A DNA stretch of 64,000 bases. It comes from Pyxidicoccus parkwaysis (GTDB lineage: Bacteria > Myxococcota > Myxococcia > Myxococcales > Myxococcaceae). Position 1 is the stretch's first letter; the number at the start of each line of letters is the position of its first letter. The stretch lies in contig NZ_CP071090.1 of assembly GCF_017301735.1 (NCBI RefSeq), positions 9,538,001-9,602,000 on the forward strand. Reading direction: 5' to 3'. Positions 19,063 through 27,071 of this stretch are shown here, piece by piece. Both the position numbers and the translations under genes were made by a program. The notes beneath the pieces were generated by a model, which saw only the letters and a list, made by a program, of their open reading frames with translations, was not told the origin of the DNA and did no database searches.

Positions 19063-19839
19063 CTACACCGTGGGCGACAGGGTGCTCGCCTCCGCCTTGG
19101 GCACCGGCGTGGCGCGCGCCTCCAGCGAGACGCCCGAGGAGAGCCAGCCACGCACCATCTTCAGGTGCTCGGCCTCCGCGTCCAGCGCGAGCTGGAAGCG
19201 CTCCGCCAGGGTGTCGTGGCCCAGGCCGCGCGCCAGCTCGATGAGCATCTCCCAGCCGGCGTTGTCCGTCAGCTCCGCCACCAGCAGCGCGGAGAGCGTG
19301 TCGCGCAGGTTCATGCGCGGGTCGCTCACCACGGCGGGGATGCCCATGGACGCCACCGCCGCCACGTCCGCGCAGGGCGTCATCGCCGTGGGGTCCGCGC
19401 CCAGCTTCGTCAGGACCTCGGACACGAGGCCGAAGTGGGACAGCTCGTCGTTGAGGATGCGCTCCAGGCCCTCGCGGGTGGGGCCGCCCTCCCAGCTCCC
19501 CAGCGTCTGGAACTTGGCGAGCGCGCCCTGGTAGAGCCGGACGCCGGTGCGCTCGAAGGCGGCGCGTTCTCCGAGCTTGTCGATGAGGACGGTGGGCTTG
19601 GAGCCCTTGAGCATGTCCACCGCCGTCTTCGCCACGCCCTTGAGGCTGGCCGGGGGCGGCACGCTGCCGATGCCATCCGTCTCCAGCGCGTACTGCTGGC
19701 GCACCTTGAGGAGGAGCGAGTCGTCTCCGAGGTGGCTCGGCGGGCGCTTCTGGGCGGCCTGGATGATGTCCGCGCTGTCCACGGGCGAGGTGGCGATGCC
19801 CGTCCGGTTCATGCCGATGTCGCTGGTCGTCTTCTTCAT
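19063..19839 (-). CDS. Ferritin-like domain protein (second gene of a pair)
   Basis: 258 residues. The helical core from about residue 90 has paired metal-ligand motifs of ferritin-like proteins: NDELSHFG, which contains ExxH, and DAEAEHLKMV, which contains a second ExxH. Between them lie Glu-bearing helices such as AELTDNAGWEMLIELARGLGHD. The pattern suggests a di-iron four-helix bundle, but not a standard ferritin or Dps. About 80 N-terminal residues, including a DIIQAAQKRPPSHLGDDS segment, are unlike known domains. It starts one base after the stop of the larger ferritin-like gene, so the two are translationally coupled. A heteromeric oxidase or iron-storage complex is a reasonable guess, not a demonstrated one. 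Confidence 0.7.
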   Translation of the reverse strand: MKKTTSDIGMNRTGIATSPVDSADIIQAAQKRPPSHLGDDSLLLKVRQQYALETDGIGSVPPPASLKGVAKTAVDMLKGSKPTVLIDKLGERAAFERTGVRLYQGALAKFQTLGSWEGGPTREGLERILNDELSHFGLVSEVLTKLGADPTAMTPCADVAAVASMGIPAVVSDPRMNLRDTLSALLVAELTDNAGWEMLIELARGLGHDTLAERFQLALDAEAEHLKMVRGWLSSGVSLEARATPVPKAEASTLSPTV

Positions 19840-19840
19840 G

Positions 19841-21046
19841 TCAGTGAACCTTCTTTCCCTCGAACACCGAGCCCATGCGCTGCGCGCGCGCGGCGAGCTC
19901 CGTGCCCGGAGTCCATTGGTAGCCGGCCGCCACCGTCTCGGAGGGCGAGCCGTCGGAGTTGAGCTGGTCGCGATAGACGAAGGAGCGGTGGTCCCTGGGC
20001 AGCTCCGACAGGCGCACGTAGTCCGGGCCGTTGGAGGCGAGGTCCTCCTCCTCGTTCAGCGTCTTGCGGATGAACTCGCGGTGCTCCTTGAAGCCGACGG
20101 GGTCGGGCAGCGTCTTGGGCAGGATTTCCGCCGCGTCGCGCCCCTCCGCCTGCTGGAAGAGCTGAATCACGTGGTGGAGCTGGCCCAGCTCGTAGTCGGT
20201 GAAGCGCTGCCATATCTCCTTGATGCGCGGGTTCTTCTCGTACGCGAGGCACGAGTAGAAGTTGTAGACCTGCATGCACTCGTGCAGGACGCAGCGCTCC
20301 AGCAGCGTCTCGCCCGGGTCCAGCAGCGACTCGTACATGGACGTGTGCTGCTCCTCGATGGAGGCAATCTCCGCGTAGAGCTGGCGCGCCACCGGGTCCG
20401 GGAAGAACGGGCCCACCGTCATGTAGTAGTCGTGCGTCTGGTTCTCCGCGGCCGTGAGGCTCAGCGCGTGAAGCTTGGTGAGCGGCACCGCGGTGCGCTT
20501 GTCGTAGGGCCGGCGCAAATCATCCAGCGGGTAGCGGTGCTCCACCGACGTCGGCCGGCCGGGGATGATGTCCGTATAGGACTGGGTGATGTTGTTGGGG
20601 TCCTTGCCCTCGATGCGGTCATAGAGGGCGCCGTAGCGGTACAGGTGGTCGAAGTCCTCCAGCAGGCCGAAGCGGTACGTCTGGGCGAGGTACGGGTCCG
20701 GCTCGCGCAGCGCGATGCTGGCCGTCACCTCGATGGCCACCTGCTCGAAGCCGAGCGTGGTCTCCAGCGGAGTCTGGTCCGCGGGGTTGAGCCAGTTGAT
20801 GAGCGTCTGCTCGTGCTGCTCCACCCGGCGGATGAGGGCGAGTTGCTCGCGCAGCTCCCGATTCATGCGGGCGATGGCGTGCTTCGTGCGCAGCGCGTCC
20901 GACATGATTCCGTTCATGTAGATGACGCACACGCGGGTGAAGGCGTCATCGTCCAGCTTGCTGTAGGGCCGGCGGACGAGGTCCTTCCAGGTAAAGACCT
21001 GGCGGTCGAGCGGGACGCCCTTCTCCTGAAAGATATCCAATGCCAC
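19841..21046 (-). CDS. Large ferritin-like/rubrerythrin-like protein (first gene of a pair)
   Basis: 401 residues starting at GTG 21044-21046, with a strong AAAGGAGT five bases upstream. Helices carrying Glu/His ligands are spread along the chain: EQVAIEVTAS, SIEEQHTSMYESL with ExxH, LERCVLHECMQ and TDYELGQLHHVIQLF. That is enough ligands for one or two di-iron ferritin-like cores. No rubredoxin-type Cys4 site is present, so it is not a true rubrerythrin. The C-terminus is a non-helical tail (YQWTPGTELAARAQRMGSVF). The pair with the next gene is isolated, with 180 bp upstream to the DUF2378 gene. Its role could be oxidative or iron stress. I know of no characterised homologue. Confidence 0.72.
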   Translation of the reverse strand: MALDIFQEKGVPLDRQVFTWKDLVRRPYSKLDDDAFTRVCVIYMNGIMSDALRTKHAIARMNRELREQLALIRRVEQHEQTLINWLNPADQTPLETTLGFEQVAIEVTASIALREPDPYLAQTYRFGLLEDFDHLYRYGALYDRIEGKDPNNITQSYTDIIPGRPTSVEHRYPLDDLRRPYDKRTAVPLTKLHALSLTAAENQTHDYYMTVGPFFPDPVARQLYAEIASIEEQHTSMYESLLDPGETLLERCVLHECMQVYNFYSCLAYEKNPRIKEIWQRFTDYELGQLHHVIQLFQQAEGRDAAEILPKTLPDPVGFKEHREFIRKTLNEEEDLASNGPDYVRLSELPRDHRSFVYRDQLNSDGSPSETVAAGYQWTPGTELAARAQRMGSVFEGKKVH

Positions 21047-21226
21047 GTGGGACTCCTTTGCGCGGGGCCGAGGAAGGCGAGGGGCCTTCCGACATCGGCG
21101 CTAAAGGTCCGGACGGGAGTGGAGACCGGCAAACCACGAACGGGGTGCCGCCCGGGCGGCGTCATGGACTGCGACGGCCCGCCCGCATGGCTGCCTTGGA
21201 CGAACGTCCCATGCTCGCGGCCCTGG

Positions 21227-21829
21227 CTACCAGCGCACGGCGAACGTGCCGGTGTGGCCGTCGTCGCTGATGACCGCGTTGCCGATGGCGCCCGTCGTCA
21301 CGTCGCACGCATCGAAGAGCATCCGCAGCGAGCCCTCCCACGCGGCCAGTGAGACGGCGTTCATCCGGTACGCGCTGCGCAGCCGCAGCGAGCCGGACGA
21401 GGGGCTCACGGGCGTGTACTGGAAGTCCAGCCCCTTGAAGAAGGGCCGGGTGATGGACGTGAGGTGCGTGAAGAGCGAGGTGGGGCTGCGCCCGTGCAGC
21501 GCCATCGTCGTCTCCATCACCGGCCGGAGGAAGCGGCGCGTGGACGTGCGCGTGGACTCGAACCCGAGCTGCCTCAGGCCCTCCAGCCCGCGCAGCCGCG
21601 CCACGGCCTCGAAGAGGTGGTCCAGCTCATCCCCCGGTAGCCAGGTGGTGTGCAGGGGTAGCGCATCCATCAGCCTACGCACGTCCTCCGGCACCCCGGC
21701 GTACACCTGCGCACGCAGGCCCAGTGCGTCCACCGCTCCCACATAGGCCCGGAAGAGGCCTCCGGCGATTCTGTTCGTGTCGTCCGCGCTCACGCTGAAG
21801 CCCCCCGTCCGTGTGCCGCGCCGCACCAT
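21227..21829 (-). CDS. DUF2378 (TIGR02265-type) myxobacterial protein
   Basis: About 200 residues from the ATG 21827-21829. A GTG at 21791-21793 with a G-run upstream would give a protein 12 residues shorter and may be the real start. The family pattern is visible: IAGGLFRAYVGAVDALGL, LHTTWLPGDELDHLFEAVARL, GFESTRTSTRRFLRPVMETTMAL, then a C-terminal segment ending TGTFAVRW. DUF2378 proteins are an expanded family largely confined to Myxococcales. Some are thought to bind small ligands, but no function is proved. It is divergent from the adenylate cyclase gene with a 166-bp shared regulatory region. Confidence 0.75.
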   Translation of the reverse strand: MVRRGTRTGGFSVSADDTNRIAGGLFRAYVGAVDALGLRAQVYAGVPEDVRRLMDALPLHTTWLPGDELDHLFEAVARLRGLEGLRQLGFESTRTSTRRFLRPVMETTMALHGRSPTSLFTHLTSITRPFFKGLDFQYTPVSPSSGSLRLRSAYRMNAVSLAAWEGSLRMLFDACDVTTGAIGNAVISDDGHTGTFAVRW

Positions 21830-21995
21830 GAGAATAGAGCGAAGCGGCGGACGTCCAAGAAGCCGGAAGCCCGCCTGCCCGTCTGGAGGATGGGCAGAGA
21901 ACAAATCCAGGGGGTCTATTGAGAACTGGACGGGCTGCCGGGCGTGACGGGGACTGAGGTAGTGTGAAACACAGCACGCTTCGCAAGAGGGGGCC

Positions 21996-24458
21996 GTGGC
22001 AGGCGAGCGCTGGAAGATTCTGCGGTTGCGGTGGCGCAACCACTGGAAGCTGATGCTGGGGGTGGCGGTGCTGTCCACCGCGCTCGCGGCGTTGTGCCTG
22101 TGGCTGGGCGACACGTCGATGGGCGGGTGGCTGCGCGACGCGGAGCGCGCCGCCTATGACGAAGTCCTCACCACGTACACGGCCGAGCGCGGCCTGTCCT
22201 CCCGGGTGGTGGTGCTGGCCATCGACCAGGGGAGCCTCGACGGCATCCGCGCCAACGAGCAGTACGCGCGCAACTACGGGAGCTGGCCGTACAGCCGCAA
22301 CCTGTGGGCGCGCGTGGTGGAGCAACTCGAGGCCGAGGGTGCGCGCGCTGTCGTCTTCGACGCGGTGATGGACGAGCGCTCGACGGATGCGTCCACGGAC
22401 CTGGCCTTCGCGCAGACGCTGCGCGACACGCGGGTGCCGTTCTTCCTCGGCATCTCCACCAACGTCACCGCGCCCGCCCTGCCCCGCGCGGACTTAACCA
22501 CCGCGCCTGCGTCTCCGCTCGCCGCGCCGCCGAAGTCCGCCGCGCCCGTGGCTTCCGCGCAGGACGCGCTGCCCTCAGAGGCCCTGCCCTCTGGAGCGGC
22601 CACCGATGAGACCTTCCCCGAGGACACGGGGACACCGGGAGCGCCGTCCACCGATGAGACCTTCCCCGAGGACACGGGCGAGTTCCACGAGGACTCCGGA
22701 GAACCCACCGTCACGCCCGAGGAGATGGCTCGCGCGGTGACGTACCCCGTGCGCGTGGAAGGCCGCGTGCTGCCGGAACTGGCCTACACATCCCAGGACG
22801 GAGAGCGCCTGATGAGCCATCCGGTGACGCCCATTCCGGTCCTGGTGGGCGCGGTGGACGGCTTCGGGCTGGTGGACGCCGAAGCCGACCTGGATGGCTT
22901 CATGCGCCGCACGCGCTTCGCATACACGGACGGCATCAACACGTACCCGACGCTGCCGGTGCGCGTCGCCACGGGCGTGCTGGGCGCCAATCAGGTGGAG
23001 CTGTCCGGGAACACGCTGCGGCTGGGCACACGCCAGTACCGCGTGGACGCGGACGGCGGCGCGGGCATCAACTATGGCGGCCCGCTGCGCGAGCGCTTCG
23101 CGGTGGTGTCCCTCATCGACGTCCTGAACGCGTGGGTGCGCCGCCAGCGCGGAGAGCCCACGGGCCTGACGCCTGACGTCTTCCGGGACAAAGTGGTGGT
23201 CATCGGCGGCATGGCGGTGGGGCTGAACGACGTGAAGGCCACGCCCTTCCAGGCGAACGAGCCCGGCGTGGTGAAGCAGGCCGCGGTGCTGGACTCGCTG
23301 CTGGGAGACGGCCGCTTCTTCACGCAGGCGTCCGTGCCGGCGAACCTCGCCCTCGTCTTCCTGGTGTCGCTCGCGTCGGTGGTGTTGCTGATGACGACGC
23401 GGTGGACACCGCTGGAGATTGCGTGGCCGCTGGCGCTCTACCTGGGCATGCACCACGTGACGGGCCCGGTGCTCGCCGCCACGGACACGTACCTGCTCAC
23501 CGCGCTGCCGTCCTTCGCCGGCATGCTGGCCAGCGTCACCGCCGTCGCCTTCAACCACCTCGCCGCCAACAAGGAGGCGGAGTTCATCCGTCAGGCCTTC
23601 AGCCGCTTCATGGAGCCCAAGCTCGTGGAGCAGATGATTTCCGAGCGCGAGCTGCCCCGGCTCGACGGAGAGAATGTCGAAATCAGCGCGTTCTTCAGCG
23701 ACATCCGCGGCTTCTCCACCTTCAGCGAGCGCTTCAAGGACAACCCGCGCGACCTGGTTCGCATCCTCAACACGTATCTGACGCGGGTGAGCGGTGCGCT
23801 GCTGAAGGAGGGCGGGTGCCTGGACAAGTACATCGGCGACGCGGTGGTGTGCCTCTTCGGCGCGCCCATGCGCCAGCCGGACCATGCCCTGCGCGCCTGC
23901 AAGGGCGCCCTGGCCGCGAAGGCGGAGGTGGACCGGATGCGCGAGGAGTTCCGCGCCAGGGGCCTGCCGGACGTGTACACGCGCATCGGCGTGAACTCCG
24001 CGGTGAACTTCGTGGGCAACTTCGGCAGCGAGCAGCTCTTCAGCTACACGGCCATCGGCGACGGAATGAACCTGGCCGCGCGGCTGGAGGGCGCGAACAA
24101 GGCGTACGGCTCGGTCATCATGATTGGCCCGCGCACGTACGAGCTGGCGAAGGAGCACATCGAGGTGCGCGAGCTGGACCGCGTGCGCGTGGCGGGCAAG
24201 ACGGAGGCCGTCACCGTGTACGAGCTGCTGTCCCTCAAGGGCGGCCTGGACGTGCGCAAGCGGGTGACGGTGGAGCGCTACCAGGTGGCGCTCGGGCTCT
24301 ACCGCGAGGCGCGCTTCACGGACGCCGCGGAGGTGCTGGAGGCACGACGGTTGGAGGACCCGGAGGACGGGCCCACGCAGGCGCTGCTGGAGCGCTGCCA
24401 CAAGTACGCCAAGGCGCCCCCGCCGGAGTTCGACGGGGTGGCGAGCCTGGACAAGTGA
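21996..24458 (+). CDS. CHASE2-domain class III adenylate cyclase
   Basis: 820 residues from a GTG. A short cytoplasmic N-terminus and a helix at about 19-38 lead to a periplasmic CHASE2 sensor (about 45-440), which contains an Ala/Pro/Glu-rich insertion with a duplicated TDETFPEDTG. Three hydrophobic helices (about 445-525) follow, then the catalytic domain with metal Asp D569 (FFSDIRGFS) and D615 (IGDA), purine-selecting K611, and transition-state N692 and R696. These residues fit ATP rather than GTP. A short TPR-like tail ends the protein. It should make cAMP in response to an external signal. It heads an operon with the SH3 and M48 genes, 21 bp and then a 4-bp overlap. Confidence 0.93.
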   Translation: MAGERWKILRLRWRNHWKLMLGVAVLSTALAALCLWLGDTSMGGWLRDAERAAYDEVLTTYTAERGLSSRVVVLAIDQGSLDGIRANEQYARNYGSWPYSRNLWARVVEQLEAEGARAVVFDAVMDERSTDASTDLAFAQTLRDTRVPFFLGISTNVTAPALPRADLTTAPASPLAAPPKSAAPVASAQDALPSEALPSGAATDETFPEDTGTPGAPSTDETFPEDTGEFHEDSGEPTVTPEEMARAVTYPVRVEGRVLPELAYTSQDGERLMSHPVTPIPVLVGAVDGFGLVDAEADLDGFMRRTRFAYTDGINTYPTLPVRVATGVLGANQVELSGNTLRLGTRQYRVDADGGAGINYGGPLRERFAVVSLIDVLNAWVRRQRGEPTGLTPDVFRDKVVVIGGMAVGLNDVKATPFQANEPGVVKQAAVLDSLLGDGRFFTQASVPANLALVFLVSLASVVLLMTTRWTPLEIAWPLALYLGMHHVTGPVLAATDTYLLTALPSFAGMLASVTAVAFNHLAANKEAEFIRQAFSRFMEPKLVEQMISERELPRLDGENVEISAFFSDIRGFSTFSERFKDNPRDLVRILNTYLTRVSGALLKEGGCLDKYIGDAVVCLFGAPMRQPDHALRACKGALAAKAEVDRMREEFRARGLPDVYTRIGVNSAVNFVGNFGSEQLFSYTAIGDGMNLAARLEGANKAYGSVIMIGPRTYELAKEHIEVRELDRVRVAGKTEAVTVYELLSLKGGLDVRKRVTVERYQVALGLYREARFTDAAEVLEARRLEDPEDGPTQALLERCHKYAKAPPPEFDGVASLDK
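22600..22678 (+). repeat. 31-bp perfect direct repeat inside the cyclase gene (48-bp period)
   Basis: The stretch 22600-22630 recurs base for base at 22648-22678. Each copy encodes TDETFPEDTG, in frame, within an Ala/Pro/Glu-rich insertion of the CHASE2 domain. The perfect identity suggests a recent slippage duplication of 16 codons, so copy number may vary among strains. Confidence 0.9.
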
Positions 24459-24479
24459 GCTGAAAGGAGTACGGGACTC

Positions 24480-25079
24480 ATGAGCATGAGAGCGAGAGCG
24501 GCCCTCACCACCGCGGTGCTGGCGCTGGCCCTTCCGGGCGTAGCGGCGGCCGTGAAAGTGAATGATCCGCTGTACGTGAAGGCGAAGAACACGCGGGTGC
24601 AGCAAGCCCCGTCCCCCACCGTCGACACGGTGGTCATCCTCCAGCCGGGGGAGCAGGTGACGTGGAAGGGCGCGGACCCGAAGAACAAGCAGTGGCACCA
24701 GGTGGAGACGACGGGCGGGAAGAAGGGCTTCGTCTTCCAGTCCAACCTGTCCACCACTCCGCCCAACATGGAGCTGGTGACGGACCACGGCGAGAAGCGG
24801 AAGGTGGACCCGAAGGGCTTCGTCGCCAGCGCCGCCGCGGTGAAGGCGCTCAGCCCCGGCGCCGTGAAGTACGGCGAGAACAAGGGCGGGGACTCCAAGA
24901 AGGCCGTGGAGCAGATTCAGGCGCTGGAGGCCCTGGCCAAGAAGGTGACGACGGAGGAAATCGCGAGCCACGCTCGCGAAGCGGGGCTGTTCGAGGTGGT
25001 GGGGCCGGACGCGGTGGCGAAGGCGCAGGCTCCGGCGAAGGCCACGACAGGCAAGAAGAAGAAGGGGGCCCAGCCATGA
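24480..25079 (+). CDS. Secreted SH3-domain-like protein
   Basis: 199 residues with AAAGGAGT upstream of the ATG. A signal peptide (AALTTAVLALALPGVAAA) precedes a bacterial SH3-like domain at about residues 28-90 (DPLYVKAKNTRVQQAPSPTVDTV, VILQPGEQVTW, KKGFVFQSNL), which normally binds peptidoglycan or peptides. The C-terminal half is helical and Lys/Ala-rich and ends in a basic GKKKKG tail. It is the middle gene of the cyclase-SH3-M48 operon. The 4-bp overlap with the peptidase gene implies coupled synthesis. It may tether or present substrates to the peptidase or sense the envelope for the cyclase. Both are inferences. Confidence 0.8.
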   Translation: MSMRARAALTTAVLALALPGVAAAVKVNDPLYVKAKNTRVQQAPSPTVDTVVILQPGEQVTWKGADPKNKQWHQVETTGGKKGFVFQSNLSTTPPNMELVTDHGEKRKVDPKGFVASAAAVKALSPGAVKYGENKGGDSKKAVEQIQALEALAKKVTTEEIASHAREAGLFEVVGPDAVAKAQAPAKATTGKKKKGAQP

Positions 25080-26047
25080 GACTGCGGACGCGGATGTTCC
25101 TGGTGGCCGGCGTGGCCGGACTGGCGGTGTCCTGCAAGGGGTTCGATGCGTCGCGGCTCGGCGGCGCGGCGCTGGAGCGCACAGGCCTGGCGTCCAAGCG
25201 CGCCGAGGAGAACTGCAAGAAGCTGGAGGTGGACCCCACCGTCGAGGAGGAGTACGCCATCGGCAGCGCCATGGCCATCAACTGGGTGCAGCGTGGCGGC
25301 GGCCTGCTGCACGGAGATGGCGCGGACGCACTGCACCGCTATCTCAACATCGTGGGGAAGAACCTCGCGGCGCAGTCCGCGCGGCCCACGCTGGAGTGGA
25401 CGTTCGGCGTCATCGACGACACGAAGAGCTTCAACGCGGTGTCCGCGCCGGGCGGCTACGTCTTCGTCACGCGCAAGCTGCTGGCGAACCTGGAGAACGA
25501 GGGGCAGCTCGCGGGCGTGCTCGCGCACGAGATTTCGCACGTCGTGCTGAAGCACACCATCGAGAAGTACAACTCGTCCAAGGTGAGCCTCTGCAAGACG
25601 GCGATGATTACGGACGCGCTGGTGCCGGGCTCGGGGCAGCTCGTCGCCGGCGGCAAGGATGGGCACCTGGACCTGGACGGGGACCCGGCGCTGCTCGGCA
25701 ACGCGGCGGAGTCGACCCTCAACTACTTCGACAAGGGCAACAACAAGGAGCAGGAGTTCAAGGCGGACCAGATGGCCATCGAGCTGATGCTGTCCGCCGG
25801 GTATGACCCGGAGGACTACCGCCGCCTCATCGCCAAGACGACCGAGGACACCGTCCAGCCCAACCACCCGAGCAAGACGGAGCGGGTGAAGAAGATGGTC
25901 GCCTTCCTCGACACGCTGCGCGCGAAGAAGGAGGACGCGTTCGCCGGGCTCTCCACCGAGGGCGTGCACTCGCCGCCGCTGAAGCAGCCGGAATACGCCA
26001 TCATCCGCCCCGCTCCTGCTGGCGTGGCGAAGGATGGCGCGAAGTAG
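25076..26047 (+). CDS. M48-family zinc metallopeptidase lipoprotein
   Basis: 323 residues. The N-terminus MRLRTRMFLVAGVAGLAVSC is a lipoprotein signal with the lipidated Cys at residue 20. The zinc site is HEISH (H151, E152, H155), and the third ligand lies in EFKAD (E227 to D231), the M48 arrangement seen in BepA/LoiP-type periplasmic peptidases that act in outer-membrane protein quality control. A Gly/Asp-rich insertion (GGKDGHLDLDGDP) lies between the two motifs. The C-terminus is Pro-rich. It is the third gene of the adenylate cyclase operon, which suggests that envelope damage and cAMP signalling are linked. It converges with the DUF4382 gene. Confidence 0.92.
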   Translation: MRLRTRMFLVAGVAGLAVSCKGFDASRLGGAALERTGLASKRAEENCKKLEVDPTVEEEYAIGSAMAINWVQRGGGLLHGDGADALHRYLNIVGKNLAAQSARPTLEWTFGVIDDTKSFNAVSAPGGYVFVTRKLLANLENEGQLAGVLAHEISHVVLKHTIEKYNSSKVSLCKTAMITDALVPGSGQLVAGGKDGHLDLDGDPALLGNAAESTLNYFDKGNNKEQEFKADQMAIELMLSAGYDPEDYRRLIAKTTEDTVQPNHPSKTERVKKMVAFLDTLRAKKEDAFAGLSTEGVHSPPLKQPEYAIIRPAPAGVAKDGAK

Positions 26048-26067
26048 CCGTGCCCCGGGGCGCGCGA

Positions 26068-26712
26068 CTAATTCGAGTCGCCGCCCCCGTTGGCCCACTT
26101 CACCTTGAGGACCGGGTCCAGCTTGTACGCGCACATGGCGCTGTCGAGCTTCGTCGAGTCCTTGATTCTGAGGTTCATGACGGCGTGGTGCAGGCTGCCG
26201 GAGCCGACGCGCAGCGCGTGCAGCGCACCGGAGAGCTTCAGGCCCGGGGTGACGGTGCTCGCGGGGATGTTCAGGTCGCAGGCCGTGCCGTCCTGCTCCA
26301 TCACGACTCCAGAGAGCCGAGCACGCTCGCCGTCGGGCGTGGTGTCTGTCTTCAGCTTGAGACGGATTTGCGTCAGCTTGCCCGTGGGCAGCGGGTAGGT
26401 TCCGAGCGGCCACGCGGCACCGCCACGCACCGTCATCACGTCGAAGGTGTGGTCCTCCGAGGTGAGCAGGTGCCAACCGTCCGAGGTGTCTTCGACTTCG
26501 TTGCACATCACCTCGTCGGGAGCGTCGTTGCCCGCGATGTGGACCCAGATTTCGTCCACGGTGATGTTCAGCGCTCTCACGGTAGTGAGGTCCGCCGGAG
26601 TCGAGAGGGCGAGCGAGTTGTCTCCGAGGTCGTCGCTGGTGATGGAGAGGCTGAGCTCACCGCCGCCACAGGCGGCGAGCAGCAGCGGAGCCACGAGGAG
26701 CATGTGCTTCAT
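26068..26712 (-). CDS. DUF4382 lipoprotein
   Basis: 214 residues from the ATG 26710-26712. The signal MKHMLLVAPLLLAAC has a lipobox with the lipidated Cys at residue 15. The mature part contains the DUF4382 pattern TTVRALNITVDEIWVHI, then TFDVMTVRGG, TYPLPTGKLTQIRLKL and a beta-rich end. The family is a secreted beta-sandwich of unknown role, common in Bacteroidetes and myxobacteria and often surface-exposed. It is its own transcription unit. The only Shine-Dalgarno candidate (GGGGG, five bases before the ATG) lies in the 3' arm of a predicted hairpin, which suggests translational control. Confidence 0.82.
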   Translation of the reverse strand: MKHMLLVAPLLLAACGGGELSLSITSDDLGDNSLALSTPADLTTVRALNITVDEIWVHIAGNDAPDEVMCNEVEDTSDGWHLLTSEDHTFDVMTVRGGAAWPLGTYPLPTGKLTQIRLKLKTDTTPDGERARLSGVVMEQDGTACDLNIPASTVTPGLKLSGALHALRVGSGSLHHAVMNLRIKDSTKLDSAMCAYKLDPVLKVKWANGGGDSN

Positions 26713-27052
26713 GGAGACCCCCGGGACGGCGTCGCATGACTGCGACTCGGGGGAGACCCCGCACGCGAGAGGCCGGCCACCTGTCCCGCGTACCGGTGCG
26801 GCGGTGAGGACAGGCGGACGCGGCAGACCCCGCGCGCGGGTTTTCGGCCACGGCAGCGGACGAATCCACGCTGGCCTGCTCAGGCGCCGAGCGACTGAGC
26901 GGCGCGTCGGCAGCTGGCTCCGCGAGGTGGGCTCGCGGGAGCCGTGAGCCTTCAGCGAATCGCGGCCTGGATGGGCGTGGGTGATTCAGCCAGAACCGGC
27001 CCGTCAGCAGATTTGCGGCTCCTCGAGGTGGGCTCGCGGGAGCCGTGAGGCT
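26713..27052. other. 340-bp gap between DUF4382 and pomX
   Basis: No gene is seen here. The left part holds the 5' leader hairpin of the DUF4382 gene. The right part (26916-26970) is a diverged copy of the 3' end of pomX. The segment between, 26760-26915, is G+C-rich with no convincing reading frame or promoter. Confidence 0.7.
26718..26753 (-). promoter_or_regulatory. Hairpin sequestering the DUF4382 ribosome-binding site
   Basis: In the mRNA sense (minus strand) CCCCCG pairs with CGGGGG, and inside it GTCGCA pairs with TGCGAC around a four-base loop. A seven-base bulge lies on one side. The 3' arm CGGGGG is the only purine-rich element upstream of the ATG, so closing the hairpin would hide it. 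Confidence 0.6.
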
Positions 27053-27071
27053 TCAGCGAATCGCGGCCTGG
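26916..27071 (-). repeat. 55-bp direct repeat containing the 3' end of pomX
   Basis: 26916-26970 and 27017-27071 match at 53 of 55 positions (differences at the seventh base and in GAGCC/GAGGC), a period of 101 bp. The right copy holds the last codons of pomX (Q-A-A-I-R-stop) and its 3' flank; the left copy is a non-coding duplicate downstream. Both contain the small hairpin GGCTC-GCGG-GAGCC. Confidence 0.9.

Noticed and set aside
19063..21046. Encapsulin cargo or bacterioferritin
   Set aside because: No heme Met ligand, cargo peptide or encapsulin shell gene was found nearby.
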